Notes under the pieces: generated by a model
Databases searched by the model: none
Told to the model about the DNA's origin: nothing
The model's input: only the letters and a program-made list of their open reading frames with translations
Part shown: piece by piece, positions 9,349-18,853 of the stretch
How positions within the stretch are numbered: position 1 is the stretch's first letter
Layout of the letters: each line of letters begins with the position of its first letter
Program-made: the position numbers and the translations under genes
Source of the DNA: Nitrospinae bacterium CG11_big_fil_rev_8_21_14_0_20_45_15
GTDB taxonomy: Bacteria > Nitrospinota > Nitrospinia > Nitrospinales > VA-1
Direction of reading: 5' to 3'
NCBI GenBank assembly: GCA_002787235.1
Contig: PCWG01000042.1
Location: 124,001-188,000 of the forward strand
Length of the DNA: 64,000 nucleotides

Positions 9349-9952
9349 AATAAAAATTTGTGGCAACACAAATTTAGAGGATGCCAAAAAAGCCGCAGAA
9401 TTGGGTGCCGATGCGCTGGGTTTTATTTTTTATAAGAAAAGCCCTAGAAATATTTCTGCCTCGGATGCAAAGGCAATCATTGCGACTCTGCCGCCATTTG
9501 TGCAGACCGTTGGTGTTTTTGTGAATGAAACCGTTGATAAAGTCAATCGGACGGTTGAATACTGCAAGTTGGACGCAGTACAATTGCATGGAGAAGAATC
9601 ACCAGCGTATTGTAAAAAAATTCGCGCACGTACAATACTTAAAGCGATTCGTGTGGATGGATTGGAGTCTGTTTCTGGTCTGGACCAATACCCTGTGAGT
9701 GGTTTTCTGCTCGACGCGCATTCCGACACGGCGCATGGGGGGACGGGAAAAACTTTCGAATGGACCCTGGCATTGAAAGCGAAACGAAGTGGACCTGTCA
9801 TCGTGGCAGGAGGCTTGAGTCCTTCTAACGTGCACCGTGCGATCAATCAAATCAAACCCTATGGTGTCGATGTGTGCTCAGGTGTCGAAGCGTATCCGGG
9901 AGTAAAAGACCTGGCAAAACTGGAAGCTTTTTTTCAGGCAGTACGAGGATAA
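9332..9952 (+). CDS. trpF: Phosphoribosylanthranilate isomerase
   Basis: 206 residues, a small TIM barrel that isomerises PRA to CdRP, the step before TrpC. KIKICGNTNLEDA at the N-terminus carries the catalytic Cys, and LLDAHSDTAHGGTGKTF the catalytic Asp and phosphate loop. VIVAGGLSPSNV and VDVCSGVEAYPGVKD complete the family signature. The start lies inside the end of trpC (17-base overlap). A 41-base gap separates it from trpB, the largest inside the operon. Confidence 0.96.
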   Translation: MGQTVKIKICGNTNLEDAKKAAELGADALGFIFYKKSPRNISASDAKAIIATLPPFVQTVGVFVNETVDKVNRTVEYCKLDAVQLHGEESPAYCKKIRARTILKAIRVDGLESVSGLDQYPVSGFLLDAHSDTAHGGTGKTFEWTLALKAKRSGPVIVAGGLSPSNVHRAINQIKPYGVDVCSGVEAYPGVKDLAKLEAFFQAVRG

Positions 9953-9993
9953 TTTTATTAAGATTTTTCGCAGGGACTCATTAGGAAAATAAT

Positions 9994-11190
9994 ATGGAAT
10001 ATTCATTTCCCGATCAAAGGGGACATTTTGGTGCTTTTGGTGGCAAGTACGTGATCGAAACGCTCATGCCGGCTTTGGAAGAGTTGGAAAAGCTGTATGA
10101 GGAAGCGCGTAACGATCCGGAATTTGTCAAAGAACTGAATCACTATTTGTCCAAATATGTCGGTCGTCCGACACCGCTATATTTTGCCGAGAATCTGACT
10201 CGTCATCTGGGTGGGGCCAGGATTTATCTCAAAAGAGAAGACCTCAATCACACCGGGGCTCACAAGATCAATAACACCATTGGCAGTGCTTTGCTGACTC
10301 GCAGGATGGGTAAAAAACGAGTGATTGCAGAAACCGGTGCGGGACAGCATGGCGTGGCGACGGCGACGGCGGCGGCGTTGTTCGATCTGGAATGCGATGT
10401 TTTTATGGGCGAGGAGGACATGCGGCGACAGTCCCTCAACGTTTTCCGCATGAAGTTGCTGGGCGCACGCGTGATACCGGTTACAGCAGGGACTCGAACG
10501 TTGAAAGATGCGACCAGTGAAGCGATTCGCAACTGGATCACGACGGTGGAGACGACGCATTATATCATTGGCTCGGTCGTGGGACCGCATCCCTATCCGA
10601 TGCTGGTGAGAGATTTTCAAAAGATCATCGGCGAAGAGACCAAACGTCAAATTCAGGAAGAAGAAGGAAGATTGCCCGATCTTTGCATCGCCTGCGTGGG
10701 TGGCGGTAGCAATGCGATGGGTTTGTTTTATCCCTTTGTAACCGACACCGAAGTGCGCTTGATGGGCGTTGAAGCGGCGGGACACGGGATAGAGTCGGGC
10801 AAGCATGGCGCGTCTCTGAACCACGGATCCAGCGGTGTATTGCATGGGATGATGAGTTATCTTTTGCATGATGAAGATGGACAAGTGAAAGAAGCGCACT
10901 CGATCTCAGCCGGATTGGACTATCCGGGTGTGGGTGCGGAGCATAGCCACCTGAAAACTACGGGACGGGCAGAGTATGCGATGATCACCGATAAAGAGGC
11001 TTTGGAAGGATTTAAATTATTGTCAACAACAGAGGGAATCATTCCTGCATTGGAATCGGCGCACGCGATTTCACAGGTCGCAAAAATTGCACCGGGTATG
11101 AAAAAGGATGAGATCATTGTTGTTTGCCTTTCGGGGAGAGGCGATAAGGACGTGACGCAGGTTGCAGATATCCTGGGAGAGAATTTATGA
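9994..11190 (+). CDS. trpB: Tryptophan synthase beta chain
   Basis: 398 residues, TrpB1 type. It condenses indole with serine. The PLP lysine is Lys91 in [10 protein letters not shown], the PLP phosphate loop is GGGSNAMG, and [13 protein letters not shown] is the usual active-site stretch. The protein starts with the standard [18 protein letters not shown]. It overlaps trpA by 4 bases (ATGA), in keeping with the alpha2beta2 complex. Confidence 0.98.
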   Translation: MEYSFPDQRGHFGAFGGKYVIETLMPALEELEKLYEEARNDPEFVKELNHYLSKYVGRPTPLYFAENLTRHLGGARIYLKREDLNHTGAHKINNTIGSALLTRRMGKKRVIAETGAGQHGVATATAAALFDLECDVFMGEEDMRRQSLNVFRMKLLGARVIPVTAGTRTLKDATSEAIRNWITTVETTHYIIGSVVGPHPYPMLVRDFQKIIGEETKRQIQEEEGRLPDLCIACVGGGSNAMGLFYPFVTDTEVRLMGVEAAGHGIESGKHGASLNHGSSGVLHGMMSYLLHDEDGQVKEAHSISAGLDYPGVGAEHSHLKTTGRAEYAMITDKEALEGFKLLSTTEGIIPALESAHAISQVAKIAPGMKKDEIIVVCLSGRGDKDVTQVADILGENL

Positions 11191-11990
11191 GCCGCATTGA
11201 AACGCGTTTTGAAAGTTTGAAAGCCAAAGGGCAAAAGGCTCTGGTGGCTTTTATCACTGCGGGTGATCCCGATATGGAGGCGACTCAAACCTTGTTCAAG
11301 AAAATCGAAGAGCAAGGGGCCGACTTGATAGAGTTGGGAGTTCCATTTTCTGATCCTTTGGCAGATGGCCCTGTGATACAGGCGGCTTCCCAGCGCAGTT
11401 TGGAGGCTGGCACCACGTTGAAAAAAATCATCGCGCTGGTTAAGGAAATCAGAAAGACATCGCAATTGCCAATCATTTTGATGAGCAGTTTCAATCCGAT
11501 TTATGTGTACGGTGAAGAGACTTTCGTGCGTGATGCGGTTTCCGCCGGAGTCGATGGTGTTATTATTCCCGATTTACCACCGGAAGAAGCGGGAGATTTT
11601 CTTGCGTTGGCAGATGCAAAAGGATTGGACATGATCATGCTCATGGCTCCTACTACCTCGGAAGCGCGTGTTCGTATGATCTCTGAAAAGAGCCGAGGTT
11701 TTATTTATTACATCTCTGTGACAGGAACAACGGGCACCCGGAACAAATTGAGTGAAGGGATAAAAGAAAAGGTTGAATCTATTTGCAAAGTAACGTCGTT
11801 GCCTGTTCTGATTGGTTTTGGTATTTCTGGGCCCGAACAAGCTGAAGAGGCTATAAAATTTTCAGATGGTGTGATCGTGGGGAGTTCTATCGTGAAAATC
11901 ATTGCCGGCGAGGAGTCTTTGGCAGACAGAGTTGAGAAGGTGGGGCAATTGGTATCGGATATCAAACGAGCCATATCTTCAAGCCATTAA
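11187..11990 (+). CDS. trpA: Tryptophan synthase alpha chain
   Basis: 267 residues. It cleaves indole-3-glycerol phosphate and channels indole to TrpB. The catalytic Glu49 and Asp60 are both present in [15 protein letters not shown] at the canonical positions. [12 protein letters not shown] and GFGISGPEQ supply the phosphate-binding loops. It is the last trp gene, and 10 bases later a glycosyltransferase begins on the same strand. Confidence 0.97.
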   Translation: MSRIETRFESLKAKGQKALVAFITAGDPDMEATQTLFKKIEEQGADLIELGVPFSDPLADGPVIQAASQRSLEAGTTLKKIIALVKEIRKTSQLPIILMSSFNPIYVYGEETFVRDAVSAGVDGVIIPDLPPEEAGDFLALADAKGLDMIMLMAPTTSEARVRMISEKSRGFIYYISVTGTTGTRNKLSEGIKEKVESICKVTSLPVLIGFGISGPEQAEEAIKFSDGVIVGSSIVKIIAGEESLADRVEKVGQLVSDIKRAISSSH

Positions 11991-12000
11991 TTTTTTTAAA

Positions 12001-12693
12001 ATGTTCCCGCGTATTTCGGTCATTATTCCCGCCTACAACGAAGCATCTTCCATCGGACTGGTATTAAGAGACCTGCCTGATAACTTTCTTCAGGAAATCA
12101 TTGTTGTTGATAATGCGTCAACAGATGGTACCGCCGAGGCCGCGACAAAGGAAGGTGCTAGAGTTGTTAGAGAAATGCGGCGTGGTTACGGCTCTGCTTG
12201 CTTGAGAGGGATGGCAGAGTTGACGGATCCAAACATCGTTGTTTTTCTGGACGGTGACTACAGTGATTATCCTGAAGAAATTGAAAAAATTGTTGAGCCT
12301 ATCATCTCTGGCGAGGCAGATTTTGTACTGGGTAGCCGGATGATTTTACAGGAAAGCCGTTCGGCATTGTTGCCGCAGGCGCGTTATGGAAACAAACTGG
12401 CAGTTTTTCTTATTCGTTGTCTGTTCGGACAAGTCTTTAGTGACCTGGGTCCATTTCGTGCGATTCGCAAAGATTCGCTGGACGCGTTGAAAATGCGGGA
12501 TGTGGATTTTGGCTGGACTGTCGAAATGCAAATCAAGGCGGCACTGGCAGGATTGCGCATTCGTGAAATACCCGTTCGCTATAGAGAGAGGGTAGGGGTA
12601 TCAAAGATCACAGGAACTGTTTCAGGGACTTTTAAGGCAGGGGTAAAAATCATTTACACGATTTTCAAATACGGTTGGTTACAAAAAAAATAA
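12001..12693 (+). CDS. Family 2 glycosyltransferase, dolichyl-phosphate-mannose-synthase-like
   Basis: 230 residues from ATG 12001. This start is chosen because MFPRISVIIPAYNEASSIG is the normal GT-A opening, and an in-frame start at 11902 would lie inside trpA. Motifs are DNASTDGTAEAA, the metal-binding DGDYSDYPEE and VLGSRM. There are no transmembrane helices, so it is a soluble or peripheral enzyme using a nucleotide sugar, probably to charge a polyprenyl phosphate. It follows trpA by 10 bases and may be cotranscribed with trp, although no link to tryptophan is evident. The sugar and acceptor are unknown. Confidence 0.85.
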   Translation: MFPRISVIIPAYNEASSIGLVLRDLPDNFLQEIIVVDNASTDGTAEAATKEGARVVREMRRGYGSACLRGMAELTDPNIVVFLDGDYSDYPEEIEKIVEPIISGEADFVLGSRMILQESRSALLPQARYGNKLAVFLIRCLFGQVFSDLGPFRAIRKDSLDALKMRDVDFGWTVEMQIKAALAGLRIREIPVRYRERVGVSKITGTVSGTFKAGVKIIYTIFKYGWLQKK

Positions 12694-12705
12694 AAGCAAA
12701 CGGTA

Positions 12706-13014
12706 TCACTCTTCAATCTTGGCCAGACCCTTTTCGGTAATGATTCTGATGGCCAAGGCCCCAAGGTAAACCATTCCAACGGTGATCACGGGCGCACCGA
12801 ATCCGTCAGCAGGGGGGCGTACCATCGCTACCAAAAGGGCAAATAAACAAGACCCTGAAACAGCGGATAAAATCGCGAGCCGAATTTTTAATGTTCGAAA
12901 TAATTCGAGATTGTTTTGGTTTGTTGAAATTTGCAACGGATATTTACAGGTTGGGCAAGCTTCTTCACCGTCCCACACATCCCGGTCGCAACCGGGGCAG
13001 GTAATGATAGCCAT
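12706..13014 (-). CDS. Small zinc-ribbon membrane protein
   Basis: 102 residues. The N-terminus holds a zinc ribbon, CPGCDRDVWDGEEACPTCKYPL region (two CxxC pairs, residues 6-9 and 20-23). Two hydrophobic segments follow at about residues 48-66 and 73-91. AGGAG lies 10 bases before the ATG. Topology suggests a cytoplasmic ribbon on a two-helix membrane anchor. It is convergent with the glycosyltransferase, 12 bp away. The function is unknown. Confidence 0.7.
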   Translation of the reverse strand: MAIITCPGCDRDVWDGEEACPTCKYPLQISTNQNNLELFRTLKIRLAILSAVSGSCLFALLVAMVRPPADGFGAPVITVGMVYLGALAIRIITEKGLAKIEE

Positions 13015-13057
13015 TAAAACAATCTCCTGTGATAAAAAATTGGAGGGACTTCTGGTC

Positions 13058-13513
13058 TCATTTTTCTAGCTCAGTACATTGACAACCGCCGTTGGTTCCC
13101 CATGTTACGGAAATATAGGCTGGAAGTTTTGTTTCTTTATCAAAGTTAGCGAGCTCAAGTTGATCGCATGTCAGGTTTTTAACATCTGTCAAGTTGGCAC
13201 CGTGCAAATAGGTGTCAGACAATTCGGCAGATTCCAGATTGGCTCCCGATAAGTCAGCATCGCTCAACACTGCTTCGGTCAAGTCGGCGTTTGTCAGATC
13301 GGCATTTTGCAAATTGGCTTTGATGAGATAGGCGGATGTAAGATCTGCCCCAGTCAAATTGGCGGAACTGAGGTCTGATCCCATCAATTTTAAATTACTC
13401 AAGTCAGCTTCTTGCAAATCTGCTTTGGAAGCTTCTATTTTTTTTCGTTCTTGTTCCCATTCAGCAACGATTTTATTTCCTTCAGCTTGCAGAGATTCTT
13501 TATTTTCAAACAT
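13058..13513 (-). CDS. Pentapeptide-repeat protein
   Basis: 151 residues. The middle (about residues 35-112) is a run of A(D/N)LXX pentapeptides such as ADLSNLKLMGSDLSSANLTG, enough for about four turns of a right-handed beta-helix. The N-terminal 30 residues are charged and helical. The C-terminus ends in a short Cys-containing tail (GGCQCTELE). No signal peptide is seen. Pentapeptide proteins have varied roles, and nothing here points to gyrase protection in particular. It is transcribed toward the zinc-ribbon gene. Confidence 0.82.
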   Translation of the reverse strand: MFENKESLQAEGNKIVAEWEQERKKIEASKADLQEADLSNLKLMGSDLSSANLTGADLTSAYLIKANLQNADLTNADLTEAVLSDADLSGANLESAELSDTYLHGANLTDVKNLTCDQLELANFDKETKLPAYISVTWGTNGGCQCTELEK

Positions 13514-13633
13514 GATTTTTTATGGGATGAGTTATATATTTTTATACTTTAATTCCTATCTGATAAGGTATTTCAGCAGGGCGCAGATGTCAAGCACGAG
13601 TCATTGCTCTGAGCAGTTATTAAAATGTTCAGA

Positions 13634-13663
13634 AGGGGTTTCTACAGGGTTATAATAACCCCT
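13634..13663. other. Nested inverted repeats between divergent genes
   Basis: AGGGGTT (13634-13640) can pair with AACCCCT (13657-13663), and an inner GGGTTAT/ATAACCC pair competes for the same bases. It lies upstream of both the pentapeptide gene (minus) and the methyltransferase gene (plus). It could be an operator or an RNA hairpin. There is no clean T-run. Confidence 0.25.
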
Positions 13664-13695
13664 GATTTTAATCATTTTGAGTGAAACTAATATTT

Positions 13696-14460
13696 ATGGA
13701 AACTCAACAAATTACGGAGCGGGGAAAAAAGGAGAGGGAGCAGTATAACCAGGGATTGAAGAGAACGGGTTATGAAAACTTTTTAGATCATTGTCGTTAT
13801 TTTTATATCCAGAGAAGGATGGAAAAAATCAACGAGGCAATGAAATTTGCGCAGGGTAAAAATGTTTTGGAAATTGGTTCCTCAGCTTGGATGGGGTGGC
13901 TTGAACGCTATTCGATTTATCCTGCTTCTTTGACTTGCATCAATATTTCAGAGGCAGAACTTCAGTTAGGCAAAGATTCTGCTGTTGAAAGCAAAATTGT
14001 TCCACGGTTTGTGTTGATGGATGCTCATCATCTTCAATTCGAAGACAATTCGTTTGACCTCGTTTTTGGAGGAGCCATTTTGCACCATTTGAACATGGTT
14101 ACTGCATTGAACGAGATCAACCGGGTGTTAAAACCTGGAGGGAGAATTTTATTTGTTGAACCTCTGGGGATGAATCCTTTTGGGAATATCGTGCGGGCTT
14201 TGACTCCAGACGCTCGAACGATAGATGAACAACCATTTAGGCGGCAGGAGTTGATGGAGATAAACAAACGGTTTGAAACTGAAATTTATTATGAAGAATT
14301 TTTATCCGTTCCATTAGGAATTTTATCCCGAATATTTTTTAGAGATCCTTCTAATAGTTTGATGCGTTTTGCTTTTCGTGCGGACAAGTTTTTGGATCGA
14401 AATTTTGGCTGGACCAGAAACTGGTTTCGCCACGTTCTTATTTTAGGCAAGAGAAAATAA
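13696..14460 (+). CDS. Class I SAM-dependent methyltransferase
   Basis: 254 residues from ATG 13696. A GTG five codons upstream is also possible, and neither has a convincing ribosome site. The Rossmann methyltransferase core is Methyltransf_11-like. Motif I reads NVLEIGSSAWMGWL, where the usual GCGxG is replaced by GSS. Then come the acidic-loop aspartate in VLMDAHHLQFEDNSFDLVFG, ILHHLN, and LKPGGRILFVEPLG. The C-terminal 90 residues are basic and aromatic. It sits 9 bases before an O-antigen ligase-like gene, so a polysaccharide or lipid substrate is plausible but unproven. Confidence 0.8.
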   Translation: METQQITERGKKEREQYNQGLKRTGYENFLDHCRYFYIQRRMEKINEAMKFAQGKNVLEIGSSAWMGWLERYSIYPASLTCINISEAELQLGKDSAVESKIVPRFVLMDAHHLQFEDNSFDLVFGGAILHHLNMVTALNEINRVLKPGGRILFVEPLGMNPFGNIVRALTPDARTIDEQPFRRQELMEINKRFETEIYYEEFLSVPLGILSRIFFRDPSNSLMRFAFRADKFLDRNFGWTRNWFRHVLILGKRK

Positions 14461-14469
14461 ATCCCTCTT

Positions 14470-15663
14470 ATGAGCTTAAATTTTACTATGGATCGTCGTT
14501 TGGTTTTCTTGGATAGGGTGATTTCCTTCAGTTTGATGGGTTTTGCTCTTTTTTCATTTTTTTCTATAAGTCTGACTCAGATATCTTGCGGATTGGGTGG
14601 CCTTGCATGGATGACAAAATGTCATCTGACTGGGACATGGCGGAATCAACGACTCCCATTGAAAATACCATTCTTGCTATTCATATTGGCTTGCCTTGTT
14701 GCAGTTGCCGGAGCGGTTGATGTTGAGGGAAGTTATAAATCTCTCAAGCGTTTGTTAGAAATTCTAATTTTCTTTTGGGCTGTTAATTGTATCGAAAACG
14801 AGGATCAGCGTGACCGTCTCATATTGTTATTTATTGGTTCTGCCACTTTGTCAACGCTAACGGGATTTTATGCCGTTTTGCAGACAGGTATCACAATTCA
14901 GGCCAGAGTAGAAGGGACTATGAGTGTTTACATGACTTATGCCGGACTTCTAATGCTGGCTCTTCTTGTGACTTTGGGCAATCTTATTTTTTCCGGTAAA
15001 GATATTAAAGCGAATAAGTGGCTATTGGGTGCGGTGGTATTCATGGCATTCTGTCTGATGCTTACTTATACCCGGCAGGCATGGCTGGGTTTGATGGCAG
15101 GGATTGTTTTTTTAATTTGGTTTCGAAAGAAAATTTTACTCTGTCTGCTCCCGGTGTTGATGATTGTTTTGTTCGTTATTTCTCCGGTTCATGTCAAACA
15201 GAGGATGACCAGTATATTTGATTTTAGTGATAAAAACCTTGTGGCCCGATTAGCTCTTTGGCAGGGGGGATGGCTGGTTTTCAAAGATCATCCATTGACA
15301 GGGTGTGGGTTCAAGTGCATTGACGCGGTCAATCATCTATATCCTGATCCGACGGGATGGATTAAAAAATTGCGTGGACTGCATAATAATTTTATTCAGC
15401 TTGCGGTGGATACTGGAATCTTTGGTCTGGGTTCCTGGATTTCAATTTGGGTGTTTTATTTTATGACTTTATTCAAGAGGAGAGAGCCAGGGTATTCCAG
15501 GCAAAATGCCTGTTTGATGGGCAGTTCTGCGGCCGTGTTTGGGTTTCTGGCAGCGGGTCTTTTTGAGACTAATTTTTATGATGCAGAGGTGAGCATGGCT
15601 CTTTACTTTGTGATGGCTCTTCCCTTCGCAGGTTCACAAACCTCTTATGATGTGCGAACATAA
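14470..15663 (+). CDS. O-antigen ligase / polymerase-like membrane protein
   Basis: 397 residues with about 10-12 hydrophobic segments. The family signature of the Wzy_C/O-antigen ligase domain is the loop in the second half: LARLALWQGGW, HPLTGCGFKCIDAV and LRGLHNNFIQLAVDTGIFGLG, with the conserved arginine and histidine region. The preceding MLTYTRQAWLGLMAG helix is also typical. Such proteins transfer or polymerise undecaprenyl-linked glycans at the periplasmic face. No other O-antigen genes surround it except a methyltransferase and, further off, two family 2 glycosyltransferases, so WaaL or Wzy cannot be chosen from sequence alone. Confidence 0.82.
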   Translation: MSLNFTMDRRLVFLDRVISFSLMGFALFSFFSISLTQISCGLGGLAWMTKCHLTGTWRNQRLPLKIPFLLFILACLVAVAGAVDVEGSYKSLKRLLEILIFFWAVNCIENEDQRDRLILLFIGSATLSTLTGFYAVLQTGITIQARVEGTMSVYMTYAGLLMLALLVTLGNLIFSGKDIKANKWLLGAVVFMAFCLMLTYTRQAWLGLMAGIVFLIWFRKKILLCLLPVLMIVLFVISPVHVKQRMTSIFDFSDKNLVARLALWQGGWLVFKDHPLTGCGFKCIDAVNHLYPDPTGWIKKLRGLHNNFIQLAVDTGIFGLGSWISIWVFYFMTLFKRREPGYSRQNACLMGSSAAVFGFLAAGLFETNFYDAEVSMALYFVMALPFAGSQTSYDVRT

Positions 15664-15709
15664 TTGTCTATTGATTTCTTGTCCTTAAATTTTCTGTATT
15701 TGAATACTT

Positions 15710-16507
15710 ATGAATATTTTAAAAAATAATGCGATTTGCTGGATTTTGATTCTCTTGGGCTGGGCATTCATTCCGCCTCAAATTTCATTCGGGGAAAATG
15801 ATTTGGAGTCTTTGGTGATTTCCCGGTTGAGCGAAGATGGTAAATCGCTTGATTTGAGTGGTGCGAATATAAAGGTTTCGGGTGCTAAAGCATTGGCGAA
15901 AATGAAGGTTCTTGAAAATCTGGAAACTCTCATTTTGTCCGGCAATAAGATTGAGTATGCTGGTATGAAAGCACTGGCTAAATCGGAGTATTTGAAGAAC
16001 CTTAAGATGCTGGATTTATGGGGTAATCTTCTTGGAGATTTGGGGCTGAAAGCATTGGTGGAATCGCCATTTTTAAAAAATCTTGAAGTGCTGAAATTAT
16101 GGAAAAATGAAATCGGCGAAGCGGGTTTGGAAATTTTCAGTGCTTCCGATCATTTTGGAAAACTTAAAATACTGATGTTGAACGGTAATTTGATCAGCCC
16201 AGAGGGGGTTAGGTATCTTGCCGATTCGAGTCAATTCGAGTCTCTGGAAACTCTCAATCTTTTTAGCAATGAACTGGGCGATGAGGGTGCTAAAGCATTG
16301 GCAAAAGCGCAGTCTTTAAAAAAACTGAAGGAAATATATTTGGGGCAAAACAGGATTTCAGATGCGGGCGCGGTGCCAATCATTGAATCGAGTGGTTTTC
16401 CTGAACTGGAGATTCTGGATTTGTCACAAAATCAATTGGGAGAAGATTCTTTGATTGCCGCTTATGAGAGAAGTCGTACAAAGAAAATTCAAATTATAAC
16501 TCGATAA
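15710..16507 (+). CDS. Exported leucine-rich repeat protein, ribonuclease-inhibitor type
   Basis: 265 residues. Residues 1-27 form a signal peptide (WILILLGWAFIPPQISFG then ENDL). The mature chain is about seven 28-residue LRRs of the same type as the 2601-3509 protein (LETLILSGNKIEYAG, LKMLDLWGNLLGDLG, LETLNLFSNELGDEG). There are no transmembrane anchor or lipobox, so it is periplasmic or secreted. It lies downstream of the O-antigen ligase-like gene with a 46 bp gap. The function is unknown. Confidence 0.82.
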   Translation: MNILKNNAICWILILLGWAFIPPQISFGENDLESLVISRLSEDGKSLDLSGANIKVSGAKALAKMKVLENLETLILSGNKIEYAGMKALAKSEYLKNLKMLDLWGNLLGDLGLKALVESPFLKNLEVLKLWKNEIGEAGLEIFSASDHFGKLKILMLNGNLISPEGVRYLADSSQFESLETLNLFSNELGDEGAKALAKAQSLKKLKEIYLGQNRISDAGAVPIIESSGFPELEILDLSQNQLGEDSLIAAYERSRTKKIQIITR

Positions 16508-16609
16508 AATGCTAACGATTAAAATTCTTTTAGACTTGCATTAAACTTTCAGATTTTTGAGTCGTTGAGGGAATCAGGGTAGTTTGTTTTTTTTATTGAG
16601 GTTTGTTAT

Positions 16610-17326
16610 ATGCGCTTAATTTTAATTTTTGTATTTACTTTAAATTTGTTTTATGGAAATGCATGGGGGGATGAGTCTAAACCTTCGGGTGTTTTTGTGA
16701 ATTTTATTCAGTTTGAAGGCAATACCTTATTGGATCATGATACCTTGGCCCGTCGCGTTCCTATAGGCGAGGGGACAATACTCTCCAGAGAGTTCATGCG
16801 ATTATTTGCTGAGGAGATTCGAGGTTATTATTCGTCTCAGGGATTTCATCACGTCATCGTCCATCCCGACTATAGAGTCAGGGATGGAATTTTTACGATT
16901 AAAATATACGAAAATCAAGAACGCCCGGAAAATCCCCAAAAAGCTTATCGTGAAGTGCAGAGGATGATGGCGCGTGATAATGTAGATCTTGATTTTGATG
17001 CAGTAAAGACAGCGGTGCGCCAGGTTATGTTGGCTTATCAGAAGGATGAGCGTATCTTGGCCGAGAAAATTCTTCGTCAACGTGAGAACATTTTGCTGTA
17101 CAATTCTCTTCAATTGAAGGAACAACGCGAGCGAGTTTTGGCGATAATGGCTTTGAGAGAGAGAATCCAGGATCAAATGAATATGCTTATTGTTAGAATG
17201 AGAGAAAATGCGACCCGGCGATTGGAGCAGATGAATATTATTCAGTCGTATCTTGACAGTCACAAAGAAGATGATCTGACTTTGCCATATTTGGATACCC
17301 GGCAAGAGGCAAAATTTTTACCGTAA
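16610..17326 (+). CDS. Exported protein with one POTRA-like domain and a helical tail, no barrel
   Basis: 238 residues. The signal peptide is about residues 1-20. Residues 28-105 resemble a ShlB/FhaC-type POTRA domain: VNFIQFEGNTLLDHDTLARR, then GEGTILSREFMRLFAEEI, GYYSSQGFHHVIV and DGIFTIKIYENQ. The rest (about 110-238) is highly charged and helical, probably coiled coil. In known two-partner secretion transporters the POTRA domains precede a beta-barrel, which is absent here. The frame ends naturally at TAA with no barrel-like text downstream. It may be a periplasmic chaperone or adaptor. A small lipoprotein gene follows. Confidence 0.65.
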   Translation: MRLILIFVFTLNLFYGNAWGDESKPSGVFVNFIQFEGNTLLDHDTLARRVPIGEGTILSREFMRLFAEEIRGYYSSQGFHHVIVHPDYRVRDGIFTIKIYENQERPENPQKAYREVQRMMARDNVDLDFDAVKTAVRQVMLAYQKDERILAEKILRQRENILLYNSLQLKEQRERVLAIMALRERIQDQMNMLIVRMRENATRRLEQMNIIQSYLDSHKEDDLTLPYLDTRQEAKFLP

Positions 17327-17376
17327 ATGTTTAGTTGAACGCTTGATATAGAAACGATTGATAAAGGAGAATTTTT

Positions 17377-17556
17377 ATGGGGTCAAAAACTGTTTTGGGA
17401 TTGCTGGTCTTGACGGCGTTCATCATTGGGCAAGGTTGTATGACGCCTTATAATCAGACTACTTTGGAACAAGATCAGGCCGAGAGCAATAAGGGTGAAG
17501 TAAAGGACAAAACGCAGAACACGGTTCAGGAAGAAGGCAAGGGGATGTATCCGTAA
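17377..17556 (+). CDS. Small predicted lipoprotein
   Basis: 59 residues starting at ATG 17377, with a strong AAAGGAG ribosome site 7 bases upstream. The N-terminus is a hydrophobic export signal (VLGLLVLTAFIIGQGC). Its cysteine at residue 21 could be lipidated, although the lipobox IGQGC is imperfect. The mature part is about 38 polar residues rich in Gln, Glu and Lys. It lies 50 bp after the POTRA-like gene and just before a strong terminator, so it probably ends that transcript. Homology is not recognised. Confidence 0.6.
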   Translation: MGSKTVLGLLVLTAFIIGQGCMTPYNQTTLEQDQAESNKGEVKDKTQNTVQEEGKGMYP

Positions 17557-17598
17557 AAATTAAGAAATGAACGTGGTTTAGAAAGTTAAAAGCAGGTA

Positions 17599-17628
17599 GG
17601 GGGCTCCTTATGGAGCCCCCTTTTTTTT
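17599..17628 (+). terminator. Strong intrinsic terminator
   Basis: A perfect 9-bp stem (GGGGGCTCC with GGAGCCCCC, loop TTAT) is followed by eight T. It ends the plus-strand transcript carrying the POTRA-like and lipoprotein genes. The T-run overlaps the last codon region of the convergent metK gene. The reverse orientation has only a poor U-tract, so it may work weakly for metK. Confidence 0.9.
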
Positions 17629-18787
17629 ATAGTCCTGCGTTTTTTCTAATTTGTTCGGCTTTGTCAGTTGCTTCCCATGTGAACGATTTCTCGCTTCTTC
17701 CAAAATGCCCATAAGCGGCACTAGGAGAATAACGGGGTTTGAGCAAATCGAGTGAGCTTATGATCCCCGCTGGTTTGAGTAGAAAGTGAGATCGGATAAG
17801 ATCTTCGAGTTTCTTCGGATCAATTTTGCAGGTTCCGAAGGTCTCGACAAAAACTGAAACGGGTTCTGCCACGCCAATGGCATAAGCAAGTTGTACTTCG
17901 CATCGGTCTGCCACGCCTGCGGCTACCAAATTTTTCGCGACGTAACGAGCCATGTATGCGGCGGATCGATCAACTTTGGAAGGGTCTTTCCCAGAAAAAG
18001 CACCGCCACCGTGTCGTGCGAATCCACCATAGGTATCGACGATTATCTTTCTACCGGTGAGTCCGCAGTCTCCATGAGGTCCGCCGATCACAAATCGACC
18101 TGTGGGGTTGATATAAATTTTCATCTTCTTATGGCGAAACTTCTCGGGGATCACTTTGTAAATCAGTTGTTCTGTGATCTGCTTTTGAATTTCTGAATTT
18201 TTTACTTCTGGTGCGTGTTGGGTTGATAGGACGACGGTTTCGATAGCTACGGGTTTATTGTTCTCATAGCGCACGGATACTTGAGATTTGCTGTCGGGAC
18301 GCAACCAGGGCAGTGTGCCTTTTTTCCTCAATTGCGCCAGGGTTTTGACCAGTTTGTGCGCGTACACAATGGGCATGGGCATGAGTTCTTTTGTTTCATT
18401 GCTTGCATAGCCGAACATCATGCCTTGATCGCCTGCACCTTGTTCGTGTTTGTCGTCATCCACACCGCGCGCAATGTCCTTGGATTGGGCATCTAATGAC
18501 ACCAGAATGCCACAAGTTTCGGAGTCAAATCCTTTGGAAGAATCGTCATAGCCTATATTTTTAATGGTTTTACGGGCAATACTTGGAATATCAACATAGC
18601 AGTCTGCGGTGACTTCTCCGCTGATGGTGGCAAACCCTGTTGTTATCATGGTTTCGCAGGCAACTCTTGCCTTTGGATCTTTTTCCAGAATTGCATCGAG
18701 AACTGCATCCGAAATTTGATCGGCCATTTTATCAGGGTGACCTTCTGAAACAGATTCAGAAGTAAATAGATAATTATCGGGATTCAT
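17627..18787 (-). CDS. metK: S-adenosylmethionine synthetase
   Basis: 386 residues, full length. It makes SAM from methionine and ATP. Signatures are [13 protein letters not shown], the nucleotide loop [12 protein letters not shown] and the P-loop-like [19 protein letters not shown]. It follows ptsI on the minus strand with a 66 bp gap. I looked for a SAM riboswitch before the start and saw none. AGGAG-type purines (GAGGAGCCCC) lie just upstream of the ATG. Confidence 0.98.
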   Translation of the reverse strand: MNPDNYLFTSESVSEGHPDKMADQISDAVLDAILEKDPKARVACETMITTGFATISGEVTADCYVDIPSIARKTIKNIGYDDSSKGFDSETCGILVSLDAQSKDIARGVDDDKHEQGAGDQGMMFGYASNETKELMPMPIVYAHKLVKTLAQLRKKGTLPWLRPDSKSQVSVRYENNKPVAIETVVLSTQHAPEVKNSEIQKQITEQLIYKVIPEKFRHKKMKIYINPTGRFVIGGPHGDCGLTGRKIIVDTYGGFARHGGGAFSGKDPSKVDRSAAYMARYVAKNLVAAGVADRCEVQLAYAIGVAEPVSVFVETFGTCKIDPKKLEDLIRSHFLLKPAGIISSLDLLKPRYSPSAAYGHFGRSEKSFTWEATDKAEQIRKNAGL

Positions 18788-18853
18788 GGGGCTCCTCTTT
18801 TGGTAAGGTTAGGGTGTTTGATTATATTGAGATTTATTACTGGAGTCTTTTAT

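Noticed and set aside
10177-10899. A 240-codon open frame antisense to trpB
   Set aside because: It is a shadow of trpB, with His/Arg/Gln-rich text, no recognisable domain and no promoter or ribosome site.
18788-18853. SAM riboswitch before metK
   Set aside because: The gap is only 66 bases and shows no SAM riboswitch core or terminator.
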